Of a stretch of 64,000 nt of DNA, positions 43,800-52,968 are shown in pieces. Every line of letters starts with the position of its first letter. Position 1 is the first letter of the stretch. Location: the NCBI RefSeq assembly GCF_000421185.1, contig NZ_ATWJ01000007.1, forward strand, positions 434,001 to 498,000, read 5' to 3'. The position numbers and the translations under genes are program-made. Source of the stretch: Ornithinimicrobium pekingense DSM 21552 (GTDB taxonomy: Bacteria > Actinomycetota > Actinomycetes > Actinomycetales > Dermatophilaceae). Under the pieces are notes generated by a model. It did not search any database, had not been told where the DNA came from, and saw only the letters and a list, made by a program, of their open reading frames with translations.

Positions 43800-44116
43800 G
43801 CGCCGAGGACCTGGAGAAGTACGAGACCGACATGGAGCTCGCCCTCTACCGCGAGTACCGCGACGTCGTCGGGCTCTTCTCGCACGTGGTGGAGACCGAG
43901 CGGCGGTTCTACCTGGCCAACGAGGTCGACGTGCAGGTGCGCAGCGGTGGGGGAGAGACGTGGTTCGAGGTCACCATGTCCGACGCCTGGGTCTGGGACG
44001 TCTACCGGCCGGCCCGCTTCGTCAAGAAGGCCCGGGTGATCACCTTCAAGGACGTCAACGTGGAGGAGCTGGCCAAGAGCGACCTGGAGATCCCCAAGGG
44101 CCCCTTCGGCGGCTGA
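43796..44116 (+). CDS. DUF2469 protein
   Basis: 106-residue actinobacteria-specific protein of unknown function, nearly always next to rnhB. Contains the family stretch [20 protein letters not shown] and [11 protein letters not shown], ending [20 protein letters not shown]. Strongly acidic N-terminal helix; no membrane segment. GTG start overlaps rnhB. Confidence 0.9.
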   Translation: MSAEDLEKYETDMELALYREYRDVVGLFSHVVETERRFYLANEVDVQVRSGGGETWFEVTMSDAWVWDVYRPARFVKKARVITFKDVNVEELAKSDLEIPKGPFGG

Positions 44117-44141
44117 CCCCGGCCGTCCACATCCTCGACCC

Positions 44142-44172
44142 GACCCCCGCCCGCGTCCACAGGGCGGGGGTC
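44142..44172 (+). terminator. Hairpin after the lepB-rnhB-DUF2469 operon
   Basis: Perfect 11-base arms GACCCCCGCCC (44142-44152) and GGGCGGGGGTC (44162-44172) with a 9-base loop, in the 136-base gap before yraN. Confidence 0.75.
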
Positions 44173-44252
44173 GAGCCTTGCCCGGGCCGGTCGGCCGCGG
44201 TTGCCTCGGGGGTGCACCGCCGCACGGGCGGCGGGCGAGCGAGGAGGGACTC

Positions 44253-44630
44253 ATGGGGAGGGGTATGCCGTGGCGCGAGGCCCGCGCGGTGGGTGACCGG
44301 GGCGAGGACCTGGCGTGTGCGCACCTGGAGCGGATGGGCTGGCAGCTGGTGGAGCGCAACTGGCGCTGCCGCCAGGGGGAGATCGACGTGGTGGCCAGGG
44401 ACCCCGACGGGGAGCTCGTCTTCTGCGAGGTCAAGACCCGCCGCTCGGCCCGCATGGGGCTGCCGGTGGAGGCGGTGGGGCACGCCAAGGCCAGGCGGCT
44501 GCGCGTCCTTGCCTGGGCGTGGCTGGCCGCGCACGAGGAGCGGCCGGGCCGTTTCCGCATCGACCTGATCGGCGTGCTCACGGTCCCCGGCCGGGCCCCC
44601 CGGCTCGAGCACCTCGAGGCCGTGGCCTGA
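44253..44630 (+). CDS. yraN: UPF0102 / YraN endonuclease-like protein
   Basis: 125-residue protein with a restriction endonuclease-like core: GDRGEDLACAHLERMGWQLV, then the acidic RQGEIDVVARD and LVFCEVKTRRS, matching the D-(E/Q)xK type nuclease motif. Function not firmly established; often beside comM. ATG at 44253 is preferred because GAGGAGGGA lies 3 to 11 bases before it; ATG 44265 is an alternative. The stop and the comM start overlap by one base (TGATG). Confidence 0.88.
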   Translation: MGRGMPWREARAVGDRGEDLACAHLERMGWQLVERNWRCRQGEIDVVARDPDGELVFCEVKTRRSARMGLPVEAVGHAKARRLRVLAWAWLAAHEERPGRFRIDLIGVLTVPGRAPRLEHLEAVA

Positions 44631-46159
44631 TGGGCTTCGCCCAGACCCGCGGGGTCACCCTCTCCGGGGTGGAGGGCCACGTCGTGACGGTCGAGGCCCA
44701 GTGCAGCTCGGGCCTGCCGGTGTTCGTCATGAGCGGGCTCGCCGACACCGCCTGCCGCCAGGCGCCCGACCGGGTGCGCCCCGCGATCCGCAACCTGGGT
44801 GTGACCCTGCCGCAGGGGCGGTGGACGGTCAACCTCTCGCCCGCGGGGCTGCCGAAGGTCGGCAGCGGCCTCGACCTGGCCGTCGCCGCGGCGCTGCTTG
44901 CCTCGGAGGGTCACCTCGACCGGGACCAGGTCGCGCGGACCGTGCACATCGGGGAGGTGGGGCTCGACGGCACAATAAGGCCCGTCGCCGGCGTCCTGCC
45001 GATGGTCGCCGCCGCGGCGGCAGCGGGCGTCCAGGACGTCATGGTGCACGCCGCGGGGGCTCGGGAGGCCGCCCTCGTCTCCGGCGTGCGGGTGCACCCC
45101 GTCCGCACGCTGGAGGAGGTCAGGCACTTCTACGAGGCGCGGTCGGCCGGGGTGGACGCCGTGCTGCCGATGCCCGACCCGGCGCCGTGCGACCCGCCCC
45201 GGGTCGCCGACCTGGCCGAGGTCGTCGGGCAGGCGGTCGCGCGGTCGGCCGTCGAGCTCGCGGCCGCAGGCGGCCACAACCTCATGCTCGTCGGGCCACC
45301 CGGTGCGGGCAAGACGATGCTCGCCGAACGGCTGCCGGGCATCCTGCCACCGCTGACGCAGGACGACGCGCTCGCGGTGACGGCGGTGCACTCGGTCCTG
45401 GGGCTGCTGCCCGCCGGCGACGCGCTCCTGACGACACCGCAGTTCGTCGCGCCGCACCACAGCGCCTCGATGGCGGCGGTCATCGGGGGCGGTTCCGGCT
45501 CGGTCCGTCCCGGGGCCGTGTCGCGCGCCCACCGCGGCGTGCTCTTCCTGGACGAGGCCCCGGAGTTCCGCCGTGACGTCCTCGACGGCCTGCGCCAGCC
45601 GCTGGAGTCGGGGGAGGTCGTCATCGCACGGGCCGACCGGCACGTGCGGCTGCCCGCACGGTTCCAGCTCGTGCTGGCGGCCAACCCGTGCCCGTGCGGC
45701 GGGGGCAACGGCCGGTGCGTGTGCGCACCAGCGCGGCGGGCGCGCTATCTCGCCCGCCTGTCCGGGCCGCTGCTGGACCGGGTCGACATCAAGGTCGCGG
45801 TCCACCCGGTCGCCCGGGCCGACCTGGCCCTGGCACGGGGTGAGGCCTCCGCCACGGTCGCGCAGCGCGTCGACCGGGCGCGGCAGCGGCAGCGCGTGCG
45901 GTGGCGCGACCGGCCCTGGTCCCTCAACGCGGAGGCGCCGGGCTCGGCGCTGCGGCAGGGACCGTGGCAGCTGGCGCCTCGTGACCGCAGGCCGCTGGAC
46001 GACGCCCTCGACCGTGGCACGCTGACCCTGCGGGGCCTGGACCGCTGCCTGCGGGTGGCGTGGACGCTCGCCGACCTGGAGGGTGCCGACCGACCGACCC
46101 ACCCGCACGTGCACCAAGCCCTGACGATGCGCGACGCGCAGGGGGTGAAGGCCGCATGA
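44630..46159 (+). CDS. comM: YifB/ComM-family AAA+ ATPase (Mg-chelatase-like)
   Basis: 509-residue AAA+ helicase. In transformation ComM extends branch migration of incoming DNA. An N-terminal Lon-like S5 fold (LSPAGLPKVGSGLDLAVAAA) precedes Walker A VGPPGAGKTMLAERLPG near residue 220, Walker B GVLFLDEAPEF, and ANPCPCGGGNGRC with a likely zinc site (CPCG...CVC) and an arginine finger in SGPLLDRVDI. The overlap with dprA (ATGA) and the position next to yraN place it in the natural-transformation gene group. Some database entries label this family magnesium chelatase, which is misleading. Confidence 0.93.
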   Translation: MGFAQTRGVTLSGVEGHVVTVEAQCSSGLPVFVMSGLADTACRQAPDRVRPAIRNLGVTLPQGRWTVNLSPAGLPKVGSGLDLAVAAALLASEGHLDRDQVARTVHIGEVGLDGTIRPVAGVLPMVAAAAAAGVQDVMVHAAGAREAALVSGVRVHPVRTLEEVRHFYEARSAGVDAVLPMPDPAPCDPPRVADLAEVVGQAVARSAVELAAAGGHNLMLVGPPGAGKTMLAERLPGILPPLTQDDALAVTAVHSVLGLLPAGDALLTTPQFVAPHHSASMAAVIGGGSGSVRPGAVSRAHRGVLFLDEAPEFRRDVLDGLRQPLESGEVVIARADRHVRLPARFQLVLAANPCPCGGGNGRCVCAPARRARYLARLSGPLLDRVDIKVAVHPVARADLALARGEASATVAQRVDRARQRQRVRWRDRPWSLNAEAPGSALRQGPWQLAPRDRRPLDDALDRGTLTLRGLDRCLRVAWTLADLEGADRPTHPHVHQALTMRDAQGVKAA

Positions 46160-47274
46160 GACCGCCCGCAGCCCTGCTCGGTGAACGGGACGCCCGGCTG
46201 CTGCTGGCACGCATCGCCGAGCCCTACGACGACAAGGTCCAGGAGCTCGTCGCGGCGCACGGGGTGGTCGATCTCGTCGGGTACGCCGTCCGGGACGGCC
46301 GCACCCCGGACGGAGCGAGCCTCGAGCGGCTCCGCGCCCGGCTGCCCCGTGCCCAGGGCGTGGACGACGCCCAGATCTGCCGGGCCCTGGGGCTGACGGT
46401 CCTGGTCCCCGGGGACGAGGGGTGGCCGTCCTCCCTGGACCACCTGCCCGACCCGCCCTGGTGCCTGTGGGTCCGTGGCCCCGTGCCGCCCCAGGAGTGG
46501 TGCGGCCGCGCCGTGGCGATGGTCGGCGCCCGGGCCAGCACCGCCTACGGCGACGAGGTCGCGGCGCGCATGTCCTACGAGCTCGCCGAGCGCGGGTTCG
46601 CCGTGGTCTCCGGTGCCGCCTACGGCATCGACGCGGCGGCCCACCGTGGGGCGCTGCGGGCGGGCGGCACGACGGTGGCCGTGCTCGCCGGCGGGGTGGA
46701 CGTGCCCTACCCCCGTGCCAACACTGACCTGCTGGCGAGCATCGCCGGCAGGGGTGCGGTCGTCAGCGAGACGCCCCCGGGCGGGGCACCGGCCCGGATG
46801 CGGTTCCTGGCCCGCAACCGCATCATCGCCGCCCTCGGCGACGGGACGGTCGTGGTGGAGGCCAACGTGCGCTCCGGGGCCCGTACCACGGCCAAGGTCG
46901 CCAGGGAGCTCGGTCGCCACCTGATGGCGGTGCCCGGGCCGGTGAGCAGCGTCATGTCCTCCGGCTGCCACGAGGAGATCCGCCTCGGCGCGACCCTGGT
47001 GACCGACGCCGCCGAGGTCGCCGAGCTGGTCGGACGCATCGGGGAGGACCTGGCCCCGGTCCGTCGCGGCGAGGTCCGCGACGAGGACGCCCTGCCCGCC
47101 GAGACCAGGAGGGTGTGGCAGTGGTTGCGGCCGCGCAGGTCGGCCAGCGTGGACGAGCTGATGGTGCGGTCGGGTCTGGCTCTGGGCGAGGTCCTCGTGG
47201 CCCTGTCCGAGCTGGAGGAACGCGGGATGGCCGAGCAGCTGCTCGACGGCTGGAAGCGCAGGTCGGTGCGGTGA
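46156..47274 (+). CDS. dprA: DNA-processing protein DprA
   Basis: Loads RecA on single-stranded DNA taken up during transformation. 372 residues. An N-terminal helical part precedes the Rossmann core: VAMVGARASTAYGDEVAAR near residue 120, GAAYGIDAAAHRGAL, LAGGVDVPYPRAN and VVEANVRSGARTTA. The C-terminal 65 residues (RVWQWLRPRRSASVDELMVR) are a winged-helix DML1-type domain. ATG overlaps comM; the stop is overlapped by the GTG of the next gene. Confidence 0.95.
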   Translation: MRPPAALLGERDARLLLARIAEPYDDKVQELVAAHGVVDLVGYAVRDGRTPDGASLERLRARLPRAQGVDDAQICRALGLTVLVPGDEGWPSSLDHLPDPPWCLWVRGPVPPQEWCGRAVAMVGARASTAYGDEVAARMSYELAERGFAVVSGAAYGIDAAAHRGALRAGGTTVAVLAGGVDVPYPRANTDLLASIAGRGAVVSETPPGGAPARMRFLARNRIIAALGDGTVVVEANVRSGARTTAKVARELGRHLMAVPGPVSSVMSSGCHEEIRLGATLVTDAAEVAELVGRIGEDLAPVRRGEVRDEDALPAETRRVWQWLRPRRSASVDELMVRSGLALGEVLVALSELEERGMAEQLLDGWKRRSVR

Positions 47275-47900
47275 CCGGTGACCCGCTCGCCGGTCTCGCC
47301 GCACGTCGGTCGGCCCTTCCCGTGGTGGCCGCGCTCCTGCTGCTGCTCCCCTCCGGTGCTGCGTCCGCGACCGAGATCCGTCCTGCGGCGCCGGAGGACG
47401 GCAGCGTTGTCTCGATGGTCCTCGGCACCAGGACGCCCGCCGAGCGTGCCGTCGGCGACCGTGAGCGCACCGCGGTCTGGGGCTGGCCCCTCGCCGGGCG
47501 GCCCGACGTCGCGCGGGGGTTCGACCCGCCCGAGCGGCGGTGGCTGGCCGGGCACCGCGGCATCGACCTGGTCGGGGTCGCGGGGGAGGCCGTGCTGGCG
47601 GTCGACACCGGGGTGGTGGCCTGGAGCGGCACCATCGCCGGGGTGGGCATCGTGTCGGTGGACCACGCAGGCGGCCTGCGGAGCACCTACCAGCCGGTGA
47701 CCGACCGTGTCGGGCGGGGCGAGCGGGTCGCACGTGGGCAGCGGCTCGGGCGGCTCGACGCCGGAGGCCACTGCGTCGTGGCGGACTGTCTGCACCTGGG
47801 TGCACGCCGAGGCGCCGACCGCTACGTCGACCCGACCCCGCTGCTCCAGCCCGCAGAGCTCTCGCTGCTGCCGGTCACCTCCGGGCGCGGGCATCCGTGA
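47271..47900 (+). CDS. M23-family (LytM) peptidase with secretion signal
   Basis: 209 residues. Residues 12-32 (RRSALPVVAALLLLLPSGAA) look like a signal peptide. The LytM domain has HRGIDL with zinc ligands His95 and Asp99. In the distal motif, where HxH is expected, the sequence is Cys173-Leu174-His175 (DCLHLG), a replacement also seen in other actinobacterial M23 proteins, so peptidase activity is unsure. Starts 4 bases inside dprA. It probably acts at or regulates peptidoglycan outside the membrane. Confidence 0.83.
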   Translation: MTGDPLAGLAARRSALPVVAALLLLLPSGAASATEIRPAAPEDGSVVSMVLGTRTPAERAVGDRERTAVWGWPLAGRPDVARGFDPPERRWLAGHRGIDLVGVAGEAVLAVDTGVVAWSGTIAGVGIVSVDHAGGLRSTYQPVTDRVGRGERVARGQRLGRLDAGGHCVVADCLHLGARRGADRYVDPTPLLQPAELSLLPVTSGRGHP

Positions 47901-47917
47901 CGTGGTTGCATGTGCGG

Positions 47918-48973
47918 ATGGACAGCCCCGAGCACGACCAGCGGATCGTCAGCGCCTCCCGGGAGATCGCCGCGCCTGCCGAGGTGATCTTCGAGCTCAT
48001 CGCCGACCCCTCCCAGCAGCCCCGGTGGGACGGCAACGACAACCTCGCCGCCGCCGAACCCGGCCAACGGGTGAGCGCCGTGGGCGACGTCTTCACCACC
48101 GTGCTGACGCACACGGGGTTCGTCCGGGAGAACCACGTCGTGGAGTTCGACGAGGGCCGGCTCGTCGCGTGGCGGCCGGCCGAGCCGGGCGGGCGGCCCC
48201 CGGGGCACCTGTGGCGCTGGGAGCTGGAGCCGGTGGACACGGGGCGCACCCGGGTCACCCACACCTACGACTGGTCGTCGCTGGACGACCCCGGCCGCCT
48301 CGAGCGCGCCCGCTCCACGACCTCCGAGCGGCTCCTCGCCTCGGTGGAGCGGCTGGCCGCGCTCGTCGAGGGACCGGGACGGCACGGGGACGGGACGGAG
48401 CCCCTCGACCTGCTGCGCCACCTGCACGAGCAGCTGGACTGGCACTGGCAGGTGCAGGCCCGGCCGCGGCTGGAGGGGCTCACCGACGAGGAGTACCTCT
48501 GGGAGCCGGCGCCGGGGACCTGGAACGTGCGTCGTGGTCAGGATCCCGTCCCGGGCACGGTGACCCGGCGTGCCGGGGCGGGGGAGTGGCTCCTCGACCT
48601 GGGAGACCCGCAGCCGCAGCCGGCGCCCGTGACCTCGATCGCCTGGCGTCTGGCGCACGTGACCGTCGACGTGCTCGGCGCACGCGCCCACGCTCACTTC
48701 GGGGGTCCGGCAGCGGACCAAGAGTCCTGGAGCTACGCGGGAACCGCCCAGGAAGCCCTGACCCAGCTCGACGCGGCCTACGAGGCGTGGTCGGCCGGTG
48801 TCCGGGGCCTGGACCTCGACGACCTCGCCACCCCGGTCGGGTCGGCGGAGGGGTCGTGGGCGGAGCACCCCATGCTCGGGCTGGTGCTGCACATCAACCG
48901 CGAGACGATCCACCACCTGGCCGAGGTCGCCCTGCTGCGCGACCTGTGGGCCAACCGGGGCACCATGGCCTGA
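47918..48973 (+). CDS. SRPBCC-DinB fusion protein, unknown function
   Basis: 351 residues with two recognisable folds. Residues 5-150 (SREIAAPAEVIFELIADPSQ, TTVLTHTGFVRENHVVEF) resemble the SRPBCC ligand-binding cavity. Residues 160-350 resemble a DinB four-helix metal-binding domain, with three candidate His-rich helices: LRHLHEQLDWHWQ, AWRLAHVTVDV and LHINRETIHHLAEV. The start ATG 47918 is chosen as the best in-frame codon; GTG 47912 is an alternative. It lies 17 bases after the M23 gene and converges on xerC. No function is known to me for this combination. Confidence 0.72.
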   Translation: MDSPEHDQRIVSASREIAAPAEVIFELIADPSQQPRWDGNDNLAAAEPGQRVSAVGDVFTTVLTHTGFVRENHVVEFDEGRLVAWRPAEPGGRPPGHLWRWELEPVDTGRTRVTHTYDWSSLDDPGRLERARSTTSERLLASVERLAALVEGPGRHGDGTEPLDLLRHLHEQLDWHWQVQARPRLEGLTDEEYLWEPAPGTWNVRRGQDPVPGTVTRRAGAGEWLLDLGDPQPQPAPVTSIAWRLAHVTVDVLGARAHAHFGGPAADQESWSYAGTAQEALTQLDAAYEAWSAGVRGLDLDDLATPVGSAEGSWAEHPMLGLVLHINRETIHHLAEVALLRDLWANRGTMA

Positions 48974-49007
48974 CCCGGCCGCAGCGAGGGTTCCGGGCCG
49001 CACCCTT

Positions 49008-49047
49008 GGCAGGGGGCGCCGGTCCACGTCCGGCGGCGGACCCTGCC
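49008..49047. terminator. Possible hairpin between the fusion gene and xerC
   Basis: Outer arms GGCAGGG (49008-49014) and CCCTGCC (49041-49047), with further pairing of GGTCC (49021-49025) near GGACC. Located between convergent genes. The stem has an asymmetric bulge, so confidence is low. Confidence 0.35.
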
Positions 49048-49057
49048 ACCGGCGGTG

Positions 49058-49966
49058 TCAGGCGCGGGGGTGGGCCTGCTGGTAGGCCGCACGAAGACGG
49101 TCCACGGAGACGTGGGTGTAGATCTGCGTCGTCGCCAGGCTGCTGTGGCCCAGCAGCTCCTGCACCGTGCGCAGGTCGGCGCCGCCCTCCAGCAGGTGCG
49201 TGGCGGCGCTGTGGCGCAGCCCGTGCGGCCCCAGGGCCGGGGTGTCGGGCAGGTGCTCGAGCAGCCGACCCAGGGAGGACCGCACCTGGCGCTGGTCCAG
49301 GCGGCGTCCCCGGCGCCCGAGGAAGAGAGCCGGACCGGACTGCGGCGTGACCAGCGCCGGGCGGGCCGAGCCGAGCCACGCCCGCAACGCGGCTTCGGCC
49401 GGCCGGCCGAAGGGCACGATCCGCTCCTTGTCGCCCTTGCCGAGCACCCGCGCGGTCCCCGCCGACAGGTCGACGTCGTCGACGTCCAGCCCGGTCAGCT
49501 CGCCGACCCGCATCCCGGAGGCGTAGAGCAGCTCGAGCACGGCCCGGTCGCGGACGGCGACGGGGTCGGCGTCGTCGGAGGCGACCGCAGCCAGGGTCAT
49601 GAGCTCTTCGGCCTGGCCCTGGCGCAGGACCCCGGGAAGGTGCTTGTCCTTGCCGGGGGCGGCCAGTCGGACCGAGGGGTCGGCGGTCAGCCGCCCGGTG
49701 CGCACCGCCCAGCGGAAGAAGGTCCGCACCGCCGCCGCCCGGCGCGAGACCGTCGACCGGGAGGCCCCGGCGCTGCCCTGCGCAGCCAGCCAGGAGCGCA
49801 GGTCGGCCAGCCGCACCTCCGACAGGTCGCCCACGCCCTGCCCGTGCAGGTGCGCGAGGAGCCCCCGCAGGTCGCCCAGGTAGGCCCGCACGGTGTGGGC
49901 CGAACGGCCCTTCTCCACCGCGAGGTGCTGCTCGAAGGCGCTGAGCGCCTCCTCCGCACCGTTCAC
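49058..49966 (-). CDS. xerC: Tyrosine recombinase XerC
   Basis: Chromosome-dimer resolvase acting with XerD at dif. 302 residues. An N-terminal SAM-like core-binding domain ([20 protein letters not shown]) precedes the catalytic set Arg153, Lys177, His248, Arg251, His274 and nucleophile Tyr283. The GTG start (49966) overlaps the RDD gene stop by 4 bases. Context (dprA, rpsB) is the standard chromosomal one, so this is not a phage integrase. Confidence 0.94.
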   Translation of the reverse strand: MNGAEEALSAFEQHLAVEKGRSAHTVRAYLGDLRGLLAHLHGQGVGDLSEVRLADLRSWLAAQGSAGASRSTVSRRAAAVRTFFRWAVRTGRLTADPSVRLAAPGKDKHLPGVLRQGQAEELMTLAAVASDDADPVAVRDRAVLELLYASGMRVGELTGLDVDDVDLSAGTARVLGKGDKERIVPFGRPAEAALRAWLGSARPALVTPQSGPALFLGRRGRRLDQRQVRSSLGRLLEHLPDTPALGPHGLRHSAATHLLEGGADLRTVQELLGHSSLATTQIYTHVSVDRLRAAYQQAHPRA

Positions 49967-50529
49967 CGGTCGACCGGCCCGGACCGGGACGCCCGCTGCA
50001 CGCGGGTCCCCGCGACCCGGTCGTGCAGTCCACGGCCACCGACAAGCGACGGGACCATGCAGGCTGCGGCGAGCACCAGCGACAGGACGACGAGGGTCAT
50101 CCCGATCGGCAGCTGCACCTCGAGGACGGCACGACTCACCCCGAGATGGGCCACCTGCCACGGCAGGGCCTTGACGACGTTGCGCGCGAAGACCTGGCCG
50201 GTCCGGGCCGGTCCGCCCGTGGCGCCCGCGACCACCAGACCCGCCCACCGCTTGCCCAGGCTCGCGGAACGCGGTGAGGACTCCGTCACAAAGAGGTAGA
50301 GGACGTAGGGCACGACCGTCACCAGGCTGATGGCGAGGTCCGCGGCGAGCACCCTACGCGGACCGGGAGCACCAGCCGGTCCGGGGACGTCCAGCAGCGG
50401 GCGGACGAGCACACCCAGGAGGGTCAGCAGGGCCAGCCAGCCTGCCACCACCAGCCAGTCACCCAGCCACGAGCGCACCCGGGCGGCCGGCGAGGGGCGC
50501 CACGTGGTGAGGGCGGGCGCGGACGGCAT
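49963..50529 (-). CDS. RDD-family membrane protein
   Basis: 188 residues with about three to four hydrophobic segments (near 22-45, 62-82 and 137-160). The RDD pattern includes the Arg and Asp in [13 protein letters not shown] near the N-terminus, and the C-terminal [14 protein letters not shown] ending. Transport function is suggested for the family only. ATG 50529 is used because an upstream GTG would run into the aminotransferase gene. It overlaps xerC by 4 bases at the other end. Confidence 0.83.
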   Translation of the reverse strand: MPSAPALTTWRPSPAARVRSWLGDWLVVAGWLALLTLLGVLVRPLLDVPGPAGAPGPRRVLAADLAISLVTVVPYVLYLFVTESSPRSASLGKRWAGLVVAGATGGPARTGQVFARNVVKALPWQVAHLGVSRAVLEVQLPIGMTLVVLSLVLAAACMVPSLVGGRGLHDRVAGTRVQRASRSGPVDR

Positions 50530-50542
50530 ACCCCCGAGGCTG

Positions 50543-51709
50543 TCACGCACGCCCGAGGGCGTGCAGGCGGCGCGCCGCCTCGCGGAGCACCTCCTCCTTC
50601 TTGCAGAACGCGAAGCGCACGAGGGAGGCGACCGGCGCCGGGTCCTCGACGAAGACCGAGACCGGGACGCCGACCACGCCCAGCTCCTCGGGCAGACGGC
50701 GGCAGAAGTCGACGGCGTCGCTCACCCCGTGCGGGGCGAAGTCGGCGATGACGAAGTAGGTGCCCTGGCACGGTGACACCGGAACCCCCACGTCGCTCAG
50801 CGCCTCGACGAGGACGTCCCGCTTGCCCTGCAGCTCCTGGGCGAACCCGGTGAAGAACGACTCGGGCAGACGCAGGCCGTGGGCGACCGCCGGCTGGACG
50901 TGGGTCACGCCGACGAAGGTGAGGAACTGCTTGACCGCCGCCACCGCGTCGACCAGCTCGGCGGGGCCGGTCACCCACCCGGTCTTCCACCCGGTGAGGG
51001 AGAAGGTCTTGCCGACCGAGGAGATCGTCAGCGTCCGCTCGGCCATCCCGGGCAGCGTCGAGAAGGGGACGTGGGAGAGCCCGTCGAAGACGAGGTGCTC
51101 GTAGACCTCGTCGGAGACCACCCACAGCCCCTCGCGCTCGCGGACGATCTCGGCCAGCCCCTCCAGCTCCGCACGGCTGAAGACCTTGCCGGTGGGGTTG
51201 TGCGGGGTGTTGATCATCAGCACCCGGGTGCGGTCGGTGACGGCGTCCCGCACCGCGTCGAGGTCCAGGTGCAGGTCGGGGAAGCGGAGCGAGACGGCCC
51301 GGCGCGTCGCGCCGGCCAGCGCGATGGAGGCGTCGTAGGAGTCGTAGCTCGGCTCGATGACGACCACCTCGTCGCCCGGCCCGGCGAGGGCGAGGAGCGC
51401 CGCGGCGATGCCCTCCGTGGCACCCACGGTCACCAGGACCTGGGCGTCGGGGTCGAGAGGTATGCCGTAGAAGCGCCGCTGGTGCTCGGCCACGGCCTCG
51501 CGCAGCACGGGCAGCCCGCGCGCCGGGGCGTACTGGTTGAGGCCCTCCTGCAGGCCGTGCGCGGCCACCTGCAGCATCTCCGCGGGGCCGTCGGTGTCCG
51601 GGAAGCCCTGCCCGAGGTTCACCGCGTCGAAGCGCAGCGCCCGCTGCGTCATCTCGGCGAAGACGGTCGTGCCGAAGGGCTGCATGCGGGGGACGAGCGG
51701 GGAGGTCAT
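50543..51709 (-). CDS. Class I PLP-dependent aminotransferase
   Basis: 388-residue fold-type I transaminase. Contains VNLGQGFPDTDGPAEMLQVA, MINTPHNPTGKVFS, and the PLP-lysine block SVGKTFSLTGWKTGW. The closest characterised types are N-succinyldiaminopimelate aminotransferase (DapC) and kynurenine/methionine aminotransferases; sequence alone does not decide. TACGGT on the minus strand (51722-51717) lies 7 bases before the ATG, suggesting leaderless expression. Precedes the RDD and xerC genes on the same strand; divergent from rpsB. Confidence 0.88.
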   Translation of the reverse strand: MTSPLVPRMQPFGTTVFAEMTQRALRFDAVNLGQGFPDTDGPAEMLQVAAHGLQEGLNQYAPARGLPVLREAVAEHQRRFYGIPLDPDAQVLVTVGATEGIAAALLALAGPGDEVVVIEPSYDSYDASIALAGATRRAVSLRFPDLHLDLDAVRDAVTDRTRVLMINTPHNPTGKVFSRAELEGLAEIVREREGLWVVSDEVYEHLVFDGLSHVPFSTLPGMAERTLTISSVGKTFSLTGWKTGWVTGPAELVDAVAAVKQFLTFVGVTHVQPAVAHGLRLPESFFTGFAQELQGKRDVLVEALSDVGVPVSPCQGTYFVIADFAPHGVSDAVDFCRRLPEELGVVGVPVSVFVEDPAPVASLVRFAFCKKEEVLREAARRLHALGRA

Positions 51710-51736
51710 GTGCGCCACCGTAGCGAGGGAGGGCGA

Positions 51737-51767
51737 TTGGGTCGCAGCGGCTCGGCTGACGTAAGAT
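51737..51767 (+). promoter_or_regulatory. Promoter of rpsB-tsf
   Basis: TTGGGT (51737-51742), 19-base spacer, TAAGAT (51762-51767). This would give a leader of about 180 bases before the rpsB ATG at 51955, enough for the autoregulatory S2-binding structure known in other bacteria, which was not identified here. Confidence 0.65.
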
Positions 51768-51954
51768 GTGCCGCACGTGTGGTGTGCCTGCCCTCCGGCC
51801 CGCCGGGGAGAAGGTCGCCGCACGAATTCGCGCCCGGGCCAGGTCGGCTCGCTCGACGGCGTCCTCCGCAGTCCCGCCACCGTGAGGGTGACGGGTGGAG
51901 GGTGTCCCCGGGCCAGGACCCAACTGCACCTTCCACAGAAAGCGAGACCACGGC

Positions 51955-52932
51955 ATGGCCGTCGTCACCATGCGCCAGCTCCTGGAGAGCGGCGTCCACT
52001 TCGGGCACCAGACCCGTCGCTGGAACCCCAAGATGAAGCGCTTCATCATGACCGAGCGCAACGGCATCTACATCATCGACCTGCAGCAGTCGCTGACCTT
52101 CCTCAACGAGGCCTACGACTTCGTCAAGCAGACGGTCGCCCACGGCGGCACCATCCTGTTCGTCGGCACCAAGAAGCAGGCGCAGGAGTCGATCGCCGAG
52201 CAGGCGACCCGCGTGGGGATGCCCTACGTCAACCACCGCTGGCTGGGCGGCATGCTCACCAACTTCCAGACCGTCTCCAAGCGCCTCACCCGCATGAAGG
52301 AGCTTGAGGAGATCGACTTCGACGACGTGGCCGGCAGCGGCCGCACGAAGAAGGAGCTCCTCATGATGAGCCGCGAGTACGAGAAGCTGAGCAAGACGCT
52401 CGGCGGCATCCGCGACATGCAGAAGGTGCCCTCGGCCGTGTGGGTCGTCGACACCAAGAAGGAGCACCTGGCGGTCACCGAGGCGCGCAAGCTCGGCCTG
52501 CCCGTCATCGCCATCCTCGACACCAACTGCGACCCGGACGAGGTCGACTACAAGATCCCGGGCAACGACGACGCGATCCGCTCCGTCACGCTGCTGACCC
52601 GCGTCGTCGCCGACGCGGTCGCCGACGGCCTGATGGCCCGTTCCGGCGGCGGGTCCAGCGAGGGCGCCGCCGAGGCGGAGCCGATGGCCGAGTGGGAGCG
52701 CGAGCTCCTCGCCGGCGCCGAGGTCGAGCAGGCCGCCGGCACCGACGACGCGTCCGCGCAGACCGAGCCCAAGGCTCCCGCGGAGGAGACCGAGACCGCC
52801 CCCGAGGCCGTCGAGTCCCCGGCCGAGGCCGTCGGCACGACCTCCGAGGAGACCCCCGAGGTCGAGGCCAAGGGCGAGGAGACCGTGTCCGAGCAGTCGC
52901 CGGCCGCGGACGACGAGTCCGTCCAGTCCTGA
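51955..52932 (+). CDS. rpsB: 30S ribosomal protein S2 with acidic tail
   Basis: Small-subunit protein of 325 residues. The normal body runs to about 235 ([72 protein letters not shown]). The last about 85 residues are Glu/Ala-rich ([19 protein letters not shown] and similar), absent from the roughly 240-residue E. coli protein. ATG at the family start. tsf follows after 36 bases. Confidence 0.97.
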   Translation: MAVVTMRQLLESGVHFGHQTRRWNPKMKRFIMTERNGIYIIDLQQSLTFLNEAYDFVKQTVAHGGTILFVGTKKQAQESIAEQATRVGMPYVNHRWLGGMLTNFQTVSKRLTRMKELEEIDFDDVAGSGRTKKELLMMSREYEKLSKTLGGIRDMQKVPSAVWVVDTKKEHLAVTEARKLGLPVIAILDTNCDPDEVDYKIPGNDDAIRSVTLLTRVVADAVADGLMARSGGGSSEGAAEAEPMAEWERELLAGAEVEQAAGTDDASAQTEPKAPAEETETAPEAVESPAEAVGTTSEETPEVEAKGEETVSEQSPAADDESVQS

Positions 52933-52968
52933 CCGCCACCGCATCCCCGAAGGAGCGACACAGCACTT

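Noticed and set aside
44630-46159. A magnesium chelatase subunit
   Set aside because: The Lon-like N-terminal domain, zinc motif and position next to yraN and dprA identify ComM/YifB. No chlorophyll or cobalamin chelatase genes lie nearby.
49058-49966. xerC read as a phage or island integrase
   Set aside because: Its neighbours (dprA, rpsB) match the conserved chromosomal position and no attachment repeats or phage genes were seen.
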